This document shows, one piece after another, positions 36,869 to 46,494 of a stretch of 64,000 nt of DNA. The first letter of the stretch is position 1; each line of letters opens with the position of its first letter. This DNA comes from Sphingobium quisquiliarum P25 (lineage in GTDB: Bacteria > Pseudomonadota > Alphaproteobacteria > Sphingomonadales > Sphingomonadaceae). The notes under the pieces were generated by a model. The model worked only from the letters and a program-made list of their open reading frames with translations, searched no databases and was not told the DNA's origin. Location of the stretch: assembly GCF_000445065.1 (NCBI RefSeq), contig NZ_ATHO01000167.1:25552-89551 (forward strand), in the 5' to 3' direction. A program made the translations under genes and the position numbers.

Positions 36869-37805
36869 CGGCGGCTCCCTGCTTCCGGCGATGCCAATAG
36901 TCGCGCATGAAGGGCGCGCCCGCGATGGCGGGAAGGATGTAGCGGGATGTCGCGAGCACCCCCACCGCCGCGCCCGCCGCCGGGGAGAGGAAGCCCTGAT
37001 AGAGCTGAATGATCGCCGCGTCCCTGCTGCCGATGCCCGCCATGGTCAGCGGCACGAGCCCGGCGAGGATCGACAGGGTTGCAAAGGCCAGATTGTCGAT
37101 CAGGGGAACATCGGCATGCACCGCCTTGGTGAACAGCCAGAATTGGCAGAGATGCGCCCCCCACAGGGCGATGGAAAAGAGCATGGTGGCCACGGCCCGC
37201 GACCGGCGCGACCAGAACCAGTCTGTCATGACGACCCATTCGTCCATGAAGCCCGCGAGCTTTGCCGAAATCTTACGGGGAAGGCGGGCGATGATCCAGT
37301 CGAGCGGCTTGCGGGCAAGGGCGAAGGGAGCCATCATCAGCGCGAGCAGGAAGAAGAGGCCGCCGACCGCCAGCGCGAACAGCCATAGCAGCCAGTCCGT
37401 CCCGGCCGTCCAGAACAGCGCGAACATGCCCCAAAGCAGCAGCGCCGCCATGTCCATCATCTTTTCGAACACGACGAGCGAGACGGCGCGGCCTGCGGGG
37501 AAGCCGTATTTCTGCGCCAGCACCCAGCTTTTGGCGATGTCGCCCATCTTTGACGGCAGGACGGCGTTCAGCGTCGAGGCCGAGAGGATCAGGCGCAAGG
37601 ACGCGCCGAAGGGAATGGGGGAACGGCTGAGCATCGCGAAGCGGATCGCCGTCGCGATGGTCAGCGGGATGGCGGCGAGCAGGCTGGCGGCGAGCCACAG
37701 GCGGTCGGAATCGCGGAATACCGCCAGCACCCGCGCCGCGTCGACGCTGCGCCAGATGATGACCAATATGCCAAGGCTGATGGCGATGCTGATCAGCTTG
37801 CGCAT
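36849..37805 (-). CDS. Flippase-like membrane protein (LPG synthase TM / UPF0104 type)
   Basis: 318 residues, about eight membrane helices. It contains the family stretch LNAVLPSKMGDIAKSWVLAQKYG followed by VVFEKMMDM. Relatives flip or modify lipids, and stand-alone versions are common beside GT2 genes. The start shares one base with the stop of the upstream gene. Confidence 0.78.
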   Translation of the reverse strand: MRKLISIAISLGILVIIWRSVDAARVLAVFRDSDRLWLAASLLAAIPLTIATAIRFAMLSRSPIPFGASLRLILSASTLNAVLPSKMGDIAKSWVLAQKYGFPAGRAVSLVVFEKMMDMAALLLWGMFALFWTAGTDWLLWLFALAVGGLFFLLALMMAPFALARKPLDWIIARLPRKISAKLAGFMDEWVVMTDWFWSRRSRAVATMLFSIALWGAHLCQFWLFTKAVHADVPLIDNLAFATLSILAGLVPLTMAGIGSRDAAIIQLYQGFLSPAAGAAVGVLATSRYILPAIAGAPFMRDYWHRRKQGAAVADTPH

Positions 37806-39415
37806 CAGGCCGCGCCTTGCCCCGGCAGCCGCCGTTCGATGATCAGCGGGTCGTTGTCGCCGAGCCGGGCGATGGCGGCGGTCAGGTCCTGCCAGGGCTT
37901 GATATGGTTCGCCTGCCAGACGCGGGCCATGATGGTGGTGGACGAGGTCTGGAACCCCGCGATCCCGATCCGCGCGACGTCGCCCCAGCCGCCATCGGCG
38001 AATATCTCGTCGCGCACGGTCCAGCCCGTGCCGTCCCAGCGCAGCGCGCGATGGAAGCGGAAGGGCGCGTCCTTTCGTCCCGTCACCAATATCTTCTGGA
38101 GCAGCCGCCGGACGAGATCGGGGAAGAAGCGGCCGAGGCTGATCATGATGCAGCGCAGGATGACCGACTTGAGCGGCGTCAGCAACGTCGCTTTCGCCCA
38201 GGCCATCTTGCCGATGACGGAGAGGCCTTCCGGCCCTTGGGCAATGTCGTAATCGCCCGCCAGATGCTGCACGGCCGTCTTGCCGTCATGCGTCTGGATC
38301 GACACGCCGCTGTCGGCAAGGGTCAGGCGGGCGCCGGAGAAAAGCTGAAAGGCGCCGCCCTGGCGCAGACCACAATAGAGCGTCTGGTCCGCCTTGCGGT
38401 CAACCAGCATTCCGGCGCGCGGGAAGTAGGCGGAGGGGGCGGGGGAGGGCGATGACGGCCGGTCTTCGCGCCATTCCGCCCAGCAGAGCAGCCAGCTCCA
38501 CAGATGATGGCCGATGATATGGTCGTCGGAATAGCAGGGCGGCCCGCCCGCCGCGAACAGGGACGCCGCCCGCTCGCTGATCTCCAGCGCCTGGGGCATC
38601 CATTCGCCCGCGATCTCGAAGCCGTGGGGGAAGAAATTCTGCGTGCCCCGGCTGGTGTAGGAGCCGCCCACCGTGCCGTCGGGATGGACGAAATGAGCGA
38701 AGAAGCGGATGGCGCGCTCGCAGGCGGGACGCAGGCCAAGGTCGGGGCGGCGGCGGTCGCTTTCGGCGAGCAGGCCGATGGTGAGGCTGAGATAGCCCGG
38801 ATCGGCGCCGCCATATTCGTCGAACCAGCCTTCCTCATCCTGCCAGGACAGCAGCCGGGCGGCGCGCGCGCGCAGCGGTTCTTCCCACTCCGGCCCTTCC
38901 AGCGCGGACATGCGGATGAGGTTGGCGACAATCAGCGCCTCATGATTGGACAGGCGGCCGGATTCCTGATGGTCCGCCAGCCACTTCGCGCGCCGCCGGA
39001 AGAAGTCGCGGATTTCCGGGTCATCCTCTATCCCGATGATCGAAGCCGCCTCAAGGCAGGCGAGCAGGGAGAAGGCCGCCGCGCCCGCCGCCCGTTCGAA
39101 CGGATAATAATCGTCGCACGATCCGTCAGGATGGGCAGAGCGGGCGGCGAAGCGGACGCCCGCCTCCACGAAATCCCGGATCGCGGGCGCGCGGCGATAG
39201 GGATTGCCTTCAATGTCGAGCGACCAGGCGAGCGCCAGCGGATAGACGAATTCCTGGCTCATGCCGCAGGGGAAATCGATCATCCGGTAATGCCAGTAGA
39301 TCCGGTCGAAGCAGCCATAGGTGCGGCTGACCGGCGTGCGGTCCAGCAGCGTCAGGATCTTCGGGATCTCGCCCAGTGCATGCCGGGCCATCAGGTCGCG
39401 CGGGGACGCCGTCAT
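37805..39415 (-). CDS. Alpha-toroid (six-hairpin-like) protein of unknown function
   Basis: 536 residues. The first 350 residues show repeated helical pairs with HPDGSCDDYYPFERA, RLSNHEALIVANL and HPDGTVGGSYTSRGTQNFF, as in terpene-cyclase-like or glycoside-hydrolase toroids. The last third is beta-rich, as in heparinase-type lyases. No catalytic residues can be assigned. It is translationally coupled to the GT2 gene (ATGA) and to the flippase-like gene. Confidence 0.6.
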   Translation of the reverse strand: MTASPRDLMARHALGEIPKILTLLDRTPVSRTYGCFDRIYWHYRMIDFPCGMSQEFVYPLALAWSLDIEGNPYRRAPAIRDFVEAGVRFAARSAHPDGSCDDYYPFERAAGAAAFSLLACLEAASIIGIEDDPEIRDFFRRRAKWLADHQESGRLSNHEALIVANLIRMSALEGPEWEEPLRARAARLLSWQDEEGWFDEYGGADPGYLSLTIGLLAESDRRRPDLGLRPACERAIRFFAHFVHPDGTVGGSYTSRGTQNFFPHGFEIAGEWMPQALEISERAASLFAAGGPPCYSDDHIIGHHLWSWLLCWAEWREDRPSSPSPAPSAYFPRAGMLVDRKADQTLYCGLRQGGAFQLFSGARLTLADSGVSIQTHDGKTAVQHLAGDYDIAQGPEGLSVIGKMAWAKATLLTPLKSVILRCIMISLGRFFPDLVRRLLQKILVTGRKDAPFRFHRALRWDGTGWTVRDEIFADGGWGDVARIGIAGFQTSSTTIMARVWQANHIKPWQDLTAAIARLGDNDPLIIERRLPGQGAA

Positions 39416-40383
39416 AGGGCGCTGCCGTCCTTCATCACGTCGAAGCTGGCGGTGCGGGTGTCGCGCAGGCGCAATTGCAGGTCGTGCAGCATGCGCCGGT
39501 TGATCAGCAATTGCTCGCCCAGCAGCCCGGCGATCCACATGAGACCCGCGAGCAGCAGCAGCCCCGCCGCCGCGACCAGGCTGGGCACATGCGCCCGTTC
39601 CGTCCCGCCCGCGAACAATATCATCCAGCGGATCACCAGCCCGCCGCCGATCAGCAGCGGCGCGAGGCTGAGATAGAAGAAGGTCATCCACGGCTTGTAG
39701 ATGAAGAAGCTGCGCAGGATGGAGCGGATCGACCGCAGGATATAGTTATGCATCGACCGCAGCAGCCGCGACGGCCGGGTTTCGCCGTTCACGCGGATCG
39801 GCACCGAGGTGATGGGGATGTTGGAAAGCCCCGCCTGGATGATCGATTCCAGCGTGTAGGTGTAACCGTCGAAGATATTGATCTCCAGCGCGGCGGTGCG
39901 GGAAATGGCGCGAAAGCCGCTGGGCGCGTCGTGAATATCGGCCTTCGAAACCCAGCGCACCACGCTGGTGCCCAGATGCTGGAGCTTGCGCTTGACCCAG
40001 GAAAAATGCGCGATGGTGGAAATGGGCCGGTCGCCGATCACCATTTCCGCGCGCCGTTGCAGGATCGGCTGGATCAGCGCGGGGATGTCGTCGGCATTAT
40101 ATTGATTGTCGGCGTCGGTATTGACGATGATGTCCGCGCCCTCCGCCAGGCAGCGTTTCAGGCCCGCCATGAAGGCATAGGCGAGGCCCCGGTTAATCGG
40201 CAGGTCGACGATATGATCGACGCCAAGCTCCCGCGCCACCTCCACCGTGCGGTCGGTGCTGCCGTCATTGATGATCAGCCATTCCACCTTGCCCACGCCC
40301 GGAATATGCCGGGGCAGGGCGGCAAGAGCCGTGGGGAGCGATTCCTCCTCGTTCAGGCAGGGAATCTGAATTATCAACTTCAT
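39412..40383 (-). CDS. Family 2 glycosyltransferase with two C-terminal membrane helices
   Basis: 323 residues. The GT-A domain begins MKLIIQIPCLNEEESLP, with NDGSTDRT and the metal-binding NTDADNQY (DxD type). Two C-terminal membrane helices lie at about residues 240-300. This resembles dolichol-phosphate-type (polyprenyl phosphate) sugar transferases, which make lipid-linked donors for GT-C enzymes, in keeping with its operon partners. The start at 40383 is chosen from the conserved MKLIIQIP; the open frame extends 22 codons further. Confidence 0.88.
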   Translation of the reverse strand: MKLIIQIPCLNEEESLPTALAALPRHIPGVGKVEWLIINDGSTDRTVEVARELGVDHIVDLPINRGLAYAFMAGLKRCLAEGADIIVNTDADNQYNADDIPALIQPILQRRAEMVIGDRPISTIAHFSWVKRKLQHLGTSVVRWVSKADIHDAPSGFRAISRTAALEINIFDGYTYTLESIIQAGLSNIPITSVPIRVNGETRPSRLLRSMHNYILRSIRSILRSFFIYKPWMTFFYLSLAPLLIGGGLVIRWMILFAGGTERAHVPSLVAAAGLLLLAGLMWIAGLLGEQLLINRRMLHDLQLRLRDTRTASFDVMKDGSAL

Positions 40384-40521
40384 CGCATTTCGCTCGTGCT
40401 TTTGCCGATTGAACCCGCTGGCGGGATTGAATATCGCCCGAAGCCGCATTTGCCCTGTTTGTCAATCGCCGCTCAGTGATCCCCGCCGAGCCTGCCCTCC
40501 GTTCACCGAAAGCAGCGGATT

Positions 40522-41637
40522 TTGAGTTCAGACCTTTCCGTCGCCATCTACCTGTACGAACCCAGCGACGGGGGGCTGGACCGGGTCGCGATATTGCTGG
40601 CCAATTATCTGGCGGCCCGCGGCGTCCGAAGCGAATTGTGGATGGCGCGCACGGAAGGGCCGCTCGCGCCGCTGATCGCGCCGGGCGTGGTGATCCGGCG
40701 CGTGGCGGCGGCGGATGGAGCGCGCGGCCTGTCGATGGTGACGCAGTTGCCGGTCCTGCGGCGGATGCTGCGGCGGCACCGGCCCGGCATCCTGTTTTCG
40801 CCGGGCAATCAGAGCAATTTGCTGGTGGCCGCCGCAGCAATCGGCACGGGGACGCGGGCCGTAGGACGGATTTCCAATCCGATCGTGCGTCCCGGCACGC
40901 GAGGGCCGCTCGCATGGCTGCGGCGCAAGAGGTTCCAGCTAACGGCGTGGATCAGTTGCAGGACGGTGGTCATGGGACAAGCCGACGCCGATCTGCTGGC
41001 TGGCGGATGCGGGGCGATCCGGCGGAAGGTGGCGCTGCTGCCCCGGCCGACCGTGACGCCGCTGCTGTGGGAAGCGGGGGAGACGCGGCGCGCGGCGGGG
41101 CCGGGGGAGCGGCGCGAATTGCTGGCGGTCGGGCGTCTGGTCCCGCAGAAGGACCATCGCACGATGCTGGCGGCGCTCGCCCGGCTGGACAGGCGGGACT
41201 GGCGGCTGCGGATCGCGGGGCAAGGGCCGCTGCTGGCGGAATTGCAGCAGCAATGCAGGCACCTGGGCATTGCCAATCAGGTCGAGTTTCTGGGCTTCGT
41301 GGGCGATCCGGCCGAACTGGCGGCGCTCTATGCCGGTTCCGACATTCTGTTGCAGTCGTCCCGCTGGGAAGGGCTGACCGCCACGGCGATCGAGGCGCTC
41401 GCTTGCGGGTGCCAGCTTGTCATCACCGATTGCACGCCCAATCTGACCGGCATCATTGCCGATGCAGGGCAGCATCCGATGGTGCCGGTTGGCGATGCCG
41501 CTGCCTTCGCCGGGGCGGTCGAGTGGACCTTGTCCCGGCCTGCGGACCCTGAGCGGTCACGGCGGGCCGTGCGCCCCTATGCGGTGGATGAAGCGCTGGC
41601 CGCGCATCATCGCATGTTTGCGGAGCTTGCGGGCTGA
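40522..41637 (+). CDS. Family 4 glycosyltransferase
   Basis: 371-residue GT-B enzyme. The N-terminal loop EPSDGGLDRVAILLANYL and the C-terminal donor-site motifs AVGRLVPQKDH, GFVGDPAELAALYA and SSRWEGLTATAIEALACG (E-x7-E type) are clear. The start appears to be TTG 40522. It is divergent from the GT2 operon and convergent with the Wzx-like flippase. Confidence 0.88.
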   Translation: MSSDLSVAIYLYEPSDGGLDRVAILLANYLAARGVRSELWMARTEGPLAPLIAPGVVIRRVAAADGARGLSMVTQLPVLRRMLRRHRPGILFSPGNQSNLLVAAAAIGTGTRAVGRISNPIVRPGTRGPLAWLRRKRFQLTAWISCRTVVMGQADADLLAGGCGAIRRKVALLPRPTVTPLLWEAGETRRAAGPGERRELLAVGRLVPQKDHRTMLAALARLDRRDWRLRIAGQGPLLAELQQQCRHLGIANQVEFLGFVGDPAELAALYAGSDILLQSSRWEGLTATAIEALACGCQLVITDCTPNLTGIIADAGQHPMVPVGDAAAFAGAVEWTLSRPADPERSRRAVRPYAVDEALAAHHRMFAELAG

Positions 41638-41649
41638 CTGCCCGGTGCG

Positions 41650-42972
41650 TCATCGTAGATGGTAACGCACCGCCGCCGCGCGCAGCAGGAAACCGGCCAG
41701 CGTGGCGATCAGCACTGACGTCGCCGTGCCCACCGCGCCCATGGAGGGTAGCAGGATGGCGAGCGCCGCCGCAAGGATGACGACCTCGACAATGCGCACC
41801 ATGACGGTCAGCCGCTGACGGTCGATGGTCATCAGCAGCGGGTCGAAGCTGACGCCCGCCATCTCGATCGCCGCAGCGCTGCCCAGCAGCAGCAGGAGCG
41901 TGTAGGCGGGCAGATAGGCCGGACCCGACATCGTCACCAGCAGCCATTTGCCAAGGATGAACAGCGCCAGCACGATGACCGAGGCGCTGAAAATGGTGAA
42001 GGCGCTGATCTTGCGCAGCAGCTGGCGAAGCTGGGCATGGCGGTCCGCCGTTCCGCCCTCGCGCACATGGCTGCGCGTGGTTTCGGAAAAGATGGCGCGC
42101 GACATGAGCTGGGAAAAGGTCGTCATTGCATTGCCGAGCTGCGCGGCCAGGCGGTAATAGCCCGCCTCCGCCGCGCCGACGAACATGCCCAGGATGAAGA
42201 TCGGCAGGCTGTTGATCACCGTCACGAGGCTGAGATTGATGTTGCTGGCCATCAGGAAGGGGACGATGCCGGGGAAATGCCGCTGCGCCTGCGCTGGCGA
42301 GACGGGCCGGACGCGCGCGACATGATGGCGGCCATGACGGTAGGCGAGAATCCAGTAGGTGCTGGACACGACGATTTCGGACGTCGCCCAGGCCATCAGG
42401 AATCCCAGCGGCGTCGGCATCAGCCACCATGCCGCCACGGCGCCGATCATGCGCACGACCGGCATCATGCTTTCAGCAAGGGCGGCGGCGGCGAACCTGT
42501 CCAGCAGGCGCAGCACTCCGACAGCGGTCGACCGCAGCGCGAGCAGAACCACCGCCGCATAGCCAAAGCCCAGCCAGGCGATGTCATGCTGCCAGCCGAG
42601 CACGGGGCCGAGCCCGAACGCCAGCAGCGCGGCGACGCCCAACCCTGCCGCCGCGCTGATCGCGTCGATGGTGAGGGTGGAGCCGATCAGCAGGCCGAGC
42701 ATGTCGGCGCGATTGTCGCGCAGGGGCGCCTGCCCATATTTCACCACCGCCTGCCAGCTATCAAAGGTGATGACGCGCGCGATGAACTGGGCGACGGCGA
42801 TCACCAGGCTGAACACGCCGAAGCCTTCGGGGCCCAGCGTCCGCGTGGTGATGGCGAGATAGAAGAGGCTGAGCACCGCGCCCAGGCCCTTGCTGCCCAG
42901 CAGCCAGCCGGTGTTCCGCGCGATGTTCGCGAACGGTCCCTTGCCCGGCATCCTGTTCAATGTTCTGGCCAT
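41650..42972 (-). CDS. Polysaccharide/lipid-linked oligosaccharide flippase, Wzx type
   Basis: 440 residues with about twelve to fourteen membrane helices and the N-terminal pattern NTGWLLGSKGLGAVLSLFYLAITTRTLGPEGFGVFS (quoted here in two parts: residues about 20-37 and 38-55), typical of MATE/MOP-type flippases for surface polysaccharide units. It works with the neighbouring glycosyltransferases. It lies 52 bp downstream of glpK and may be co-transcribed with it. Confidence 0.85.
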   Translation of the reverse strand: MARTLNRMPGKGPFANIARNTGWLLGSKGLGAVLSLFYLAITTRTLGPEGFGVFSLVIAVAQFIARVITFDSWQAVVKYGQAPLRDNRADMLGLLIGSTLTIDAISAAAGLGVAALLAFGLGPVLGWQHDIAWLGFGYAAVVLLALRSTAVGVLRLLDRFAAAALAESMMPVVRMIGAVAAWWLMPTPLGFLMAWATSEIVVSSTYWILAYRHGRHHVARVRPVSPAQAQRHFPGIVPFLMASNINLSLVTVINSLPIFILGMFVGAAEAGYYRLAAQLGNAMTTFSQLMSRAIFSETTRSHVREGGTADRHAQLRQLLRKISAFTIFSASVIVLALFILGKWLLVTMSGPAYLPAYTLLLLLGSAAAIEMAGVSFDPLLMTIDRQRLTVMVRIVEVVILAAALAILLPSMGAVGTATSVLIATLAGFLLRAAAVRYHLR

Positions 42973-43024
42973 CCCGCCTATTCTCCGAACAGGACGGCAA
43001 AGCCAAGCGGAATCGGAGAGGGAC

Positions 43025-44521
43025 TCAAGGTGCCTTGGGCAGCATGGTCCGGCGCAGCGCGTCGCGCCACCCCGCCACCAGCGGCGCGCGGCGTTCGGGC
43101 GGCATCGACGGTTCGAAACGGCGGCCGCTGGACCAGAGCGCCTCTATCTCCGCAAGGCCGGACCAGATGCCGGTGGCGAGCCCGGCCAGGAATGCCGCGC
43201 CGCGCGCCGTCGTCTCCAGCTCCGCCGGGCGCTCGACCGGCAATTCCAGCAGGTCGGCGAGGAAGCCGCACAGCCAGTCATTCGCCGCCATGCCGCCATC
43301 GACGCGCATGACGGCGGGGCGAACGCCTGAGTCCGCCAGCATGGCGTCGATCAGGTCCATGGTCTGATAGCCAACCGCCTCCAGCGCGGCGCGGGCAAGG
43401 TGCGCCTGGGTCGCGCCCAGAGTCAGGCCGTAAATCGCGCCGCGCGCGTCCGGGTCCCAATGCGGCGCGCCAAGCCCCACGAAGGCGGGCACCATATAGA
43501 CGCCGTGGCTGTCGGCCACCTGCGTCGCCATGTCGTTGGTCTGGCTGGCATGGGTGATGACGCCGATGCCGTCGCGCAGCCACTTCACCGCCGCCCCCGC
43601 GACGAAGATCGACCCTTCCAGCGCGAAGCTGGTGCGGCCATCCAGCCGGTAGGCGGGGGTGGTGAGCAGCCGGTGGCGCGAGGCGATGGCCTGCGTCCCC
43701 GTGTTCAGCAGCGCGAAGCAGCCCGTGCCATAGGTCGACTTGACCGTGCCGGGCGAAAAGCAGGCCTGACCGAACAGTGCCGCCTGCTGGTCCCCCGCAA
43801 TGCCGGTGATCGGAATGGCGCGGCCGAACAGGTCCGGCGTGGTGGTGCCGTAAAGATGGGCATTGTCATGCACCGCGGGGAGGATGGCGGATGGCACGCG
43901 GAGCAGGCGGCACATCTCCTCATCCCAGCATTGCTCCCTGATGTTCCAGAGCAGCGTGCGCGATGCATTGGTGACATCGGTGGCATGCACCGCGCCGCCC
44001 GTCAGCCGCCACAGCAGGAAGCTGTCGATGGTGCCGAAGGCGAGGTCGCCCCGTTCGGCGCTGGCCCGCGCGCCCGCGACATGGTCGAGCATCCAGGCGA
44101 TCTTCGTGCCGGAAAAATAAGGGTCGAGCAGCAGGCCGGTGCGCGCCCGCACCTCATCCTCCGCTCCGTCCGCTTTCAGCCGTGCGCAGGTTTCGCTGGT
44201 CCGCCGGTCCTGCCACACGATCGCGCGATGGATCGGCTGGCCCGTCCGGCGGTCCCATATCACCGCCGTTTCGCGCTGGTTGGCGATGCCGATGGCGGCA
44301 ATGCCGTCCAATGACACGGCAGCGCGCTCAATGGCCTCCCGTGCGGTGGACAAGGTGTCGCGCCAGATCCGCTCGGCATCATGCTCCACCCAGCCGGGGG
44401 CGGGATAATGCTGGGGGAATTCCGACTGCGCCACGCTGACGCGGCGCGCAGCAGCGTCGAACAGGATGCCGCGCGTCGATGTCGTCCCCTGATCGATCGC
44501 CAATATGTGCTTGGCTGGCAC
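43025..44521 (-). CDS. glpK: Glycerol kinase
   Basis: 498-residue FGGY-family kinase that makes glycerol 3-phosphate. Motifs are [20 protein letters not shown], the catalytic-region [15 protein letters not shown] and [12 protein letters not shown]. The start [10 protein letters not shown] is 94 bp from the divergent glpD, a typical glycerol catabolic arrangement. Because a CDP-glycerol-type transferase lies nearby, the product could also feed polymer synthesis (inference). Confidence 0.97.
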   Translation of the reverse strand: MPAKHILAIDQGTTSTRGILFDAAARRVSVAQSEFPQHYPAPGWVEHDAERIWRDTLSTAREAIERAAVSLDGIAAIGIANQRETAVIWDRRTGQPIHRAIVWQDRRTSETCARLKADGAEDEVRARTGLLLDPYFSGTKIAWMLDHVAGARASAERGDLAFGTIDSFLLWRLTGGAVHATDVTNASRTLLWNIREQCWDEEMCRLLRVPSAILPAVHDNAHLYGTTTPDLFGRAIPITGIAGDQQAALFGQACFSPGTVKSTYGTGCFALLNTGTQAIASRHRLLTTPAYRLDGRTSFALEGSIFVAGAAVKWLRDGIGVITHASQTNDMATQVADSHGVYMVPAFVGLGAPHWDPDARGAIYGLTLGATQAHLARAALEAVGYQTMDLIDAMLADSGVRPAVMRVDGGMAANDWLCGFLADLLELPVERPAELETTARGAAFLAGLATGIWSGLAEIEALWSSGRRFEPSMPPERRAPLVAGWRDALRRTMLPKAP

Positions 44522-44615
44522 GCGCCTCTCCTGCTCCGTTGCGCAAGGCGGCTACTTTCGGCTGCTTTGCTTTTCGCGTAAAGCCCGGCAATGCGCAGGG
44601 GAGGGGCAGGTTAGG

Positions 44616-46109
44616 GTGGAGAGCTGCGATCTCCTGATCATCGGCGGCGGGATCAATGGCGCTGGCATAGCCCGCGATGCCGCCGGGCGGGGATTGAAGG
44701 TGATGCTGGTCGAACAGCACGACCTTGCGTCCCACACCTCATCGGCATCGACCAAGCTGATCCATGGCGGGCTGCGCTATCTGGAATATGGCGAGGTGCG
44801 GCTGGTGCGCGAAGCACTGGCGGAGCGCGAGCGGCTCTGGGGCATGGCGCCGCACATCATCTGGCCGCTGCGCTTCGTCATCCCGCAGACGCATTCGCCC
44901 CGCCCGGCATGGATGCTGCGCGCGGGGCTGTTCCTGTATGACCATATCGGCGGGAGTAAGAGGCTGCCCGCCACCCGCACGATCGCGCTCGATCGCTCGC
45001 CCCTGGGGGATGCGCTGGCCGACAGGACGGGGCGCGGGTTCGTCTATTCGGACTGCTGGGTGGAGGACAGCCGCCTTGTCGTGCTGAATGCGCTCGACGC
45101 CGCCGAACGGGGCGCGCGGGTGCTGACCCACACAAGCTTCGCCGCCGCGCGGCGCGAGGGGGCTGCGTGGGCGGCGGTTCTGGAGGGTGACGGCGGACGG
45201 CGCGAGGTGCGCGCCCGTGCGCTGGTCAATGCAGCGGGGCCGTGGGTCTCGGAGGTAATCGGCCGGATGACCGGAGCGCACACTTCTCGCCGCGTCCGTC
45301 TGGTGAAGGGCAGCCATATCGTCGTGCCGCGCCTCTATGACGGCGAGCATGCGTTTCTGCTGCAAAATGCCGATCGGCGGATCATGTTCGCCATTCCCTA
45401 TGAAGGCCGCTTCACGCTTATCGGCACGACCGAGGAGGCGTGGGACGGACCAGCTGGCCCGGCTGCGATCAGCAGCGGCGAGGTGCGCTATCTTCTGGAC
45501 GGCGCAAACCGCTATTTCAGTCAGCAGTTGAGCGAAGCCGATCTGGTCTGGAGCTATGCGGGCATCCGGCCGCTTTATGACGACAGCAGCGGTAATGCCT
45601 CAGCGGTAACGCGCGACTATGTGCTCGATGTCGATGCCGATGGCGGCAGCGCTCCGGTGCTGAGCGTGTTCGGCGGCAAGATCACCACCTACCGCCGATT
45701 GGCGGAGCAGGCGATGAAGCGGCTGGCGCCCTTCTTCCCGGAGGCGGGGCCTGCCTGGACGGCGGGCGTGGCGCTGCCGGGAGGAGACATGCCGGGCGGA
45801 GACTTCGCCCGCTTCGCCGATGCGCTCCTCGCCAGCCATCCCGGTCTGCCGCCCACGCTCCTGCTGCGGCTCGCGCGCGCCTACGGCACCCGCGTCACGC
45901 GCTTGCTCAAGGATGCGCAGAGCCTGGATGCGCTCGGCGAGGATCTGGGCGGCGGGCTCACCACCGCTGAACTGGATTATCTCGCATCCACGGAATGGGC
46001 CCGTTCCGCGCAGGACGTGCTTTATCGCCGTTCGAAACTCGGGCTGCACGTGCCGCAGGGGACCGCGGAGCGGGTGGAGGCTTATTTGGCGGCTAAGGGT
46101 GGCAAGTGA
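44616..46109 (+). CDS. glpD: Glycerol-3-phosphate dehydrogenase (FAD, respiratory)
   Basis: 497 residues from GTG 44616 (GAGGGGCAGG upstream). The FAD-binding loop LLIIGGGINGAGIARDAAGRG and the motif SSASTKLIHGGLRYLE are diagnostic (the first given as residues 6-18 and 19-26 in two parts). VFGGKITTYRRLAE near residue 350 is also conserved. It oxidises glycerol 3-phosphate to DHAP and passes electrons to quinones at the inner membrane. The reading frame extends 37 codons further upstream without a conserved start. Confidence 0.95.
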   Translation: MESCDLLIIGGGINGAGIARDAAGRGLKVMLVEQHDLASHTSSASTKLIHGGLRYLEYGEVRLVREALAERERLWGMAPHIIWPLRFVIPQTHSPRPAWMLRAGLFLYDHIGGSKRLPATRTIALDRSPLGDALADRTGRGFVYSDCWVEDSRLVVLNALDAAERGARVLTHTSFAAARREGAAWAAVLEGDGGRREVRARALVNAAGPWVSEVIGRMTGAHTSRRVRLVKGSHIVVPRLYDGEHAFLLQNADRRIMFAIPYEGRFTLIGTTEEAWDGPAGPAAISSGEVRYLLDGANRYFSQQLSEADLVWSYAGIRPLYDDSSGNASAVTRDYVLDVDADGGSAPVLSVFGGKITTYRRLAEQAMKRLAPFFPEAGPAWTAGVALPGGDMPGGDFARFADALLASHPGLPPTLLLRLARAYGTRVTRLLKDAQSLDALGEDLGGGLTTAELDYLASTEWARSAQDVLYRRSKLGLHVPQGTAERVEAYLAAKGGK

Positions 46110-46126
46110 GCCGGTCTGACCGGCTA

Positions 46127-46201
46127 TGGTGACCCCTACGGGAATCGAACCCGTGTTTCAGCCGTGAGAGGGCCGCGTCCTGACCGCTAGACGAAGGGGC
46201 C
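46127..46201 (-). tRNA. tRNA-Glu (anticodon CTC)
   Basis: The minus strand folds as a tRNA. Acceptor GGCCCCT pairs with AGGGGTC (one wobble), the D-arm TCTAGCGGTCAGGA is typical of tRNA-Glu, the anticodon loop is CTCTCAC with anticodon CTC, and the T-arm ACGGGTTCGATTCCCGT is standard. CCA is encoded at 46127-46129. Confidence 0.97.
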
Positions 46202-46291
46202 GCTGGCTGCGCTTGGCAGTGGGCAGGGGCTCGCGTTTAGGGGCCGGGCAGGGACGCGTCAAGGAAAACCGCGCGGCGGCATGAGGCTGAT

Positions 46292-46323
46292 AAAAAACCA
46301 CCCCATGCATACGCACGGGGTGG
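46292..46323 (-). terminator. Intrinsic terminator, minus strand
   Basis: CCACCCC at 46298-46304 pairs with GGGGTGG at 46317-46323, and on the minus strand the hairpin is followed by six T residues (46292-46297). It ends transcripts from the SapC-like gene or a short RNA behind it. Confidence 0.8.
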
Positions 46324-46410
46324 CCAAGGTTCAGGGAGGAGACGCCTCCAAAAGGGGGAGGCGCCCATACGACACACCCGAAAGGGGGGCAGGTGCGCCG
46401 TATGTTCGAC
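46292..46410 (-). ncRNA. Candidate small RNA or structured 3' UTR
   Basis: About 170 bp separate the SapC-like stop from the terminator at 46292. On the minus strand this stretch contains a hairpin of GCCTCC/GGAGGC (46344-46362) with C-rich single-stranded runs (CCCCC, CCCCCC) that could pair with ribosome-binding sites. That layout is seen in several alphaproteobacterial small RNAs. The 5' end is unknown and the call is tentative. Confidence 0.3.
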
Positions 46411-46494
46411 AGATAGAGGAGGTCGCGCCGCCTTTCAAGTGGCGACTAACAACCTTTTGTCATAAACCACTGAAAAATATTCAATGTTTATGCT

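Noticed and set aside
42037..43311. 424-codon plus-strand open frame
   Set aside because: It lies antisense to the flippase and glpK genes, has no recognisable domain and no ribosome-binding site, and is a by-product of high GC.
44505..44615. N-terminal extension of glpD
   Set aside because: The extra 37 codons lie in the glpK promoter side and the conserved FAD loop starts right after GTG 44616.
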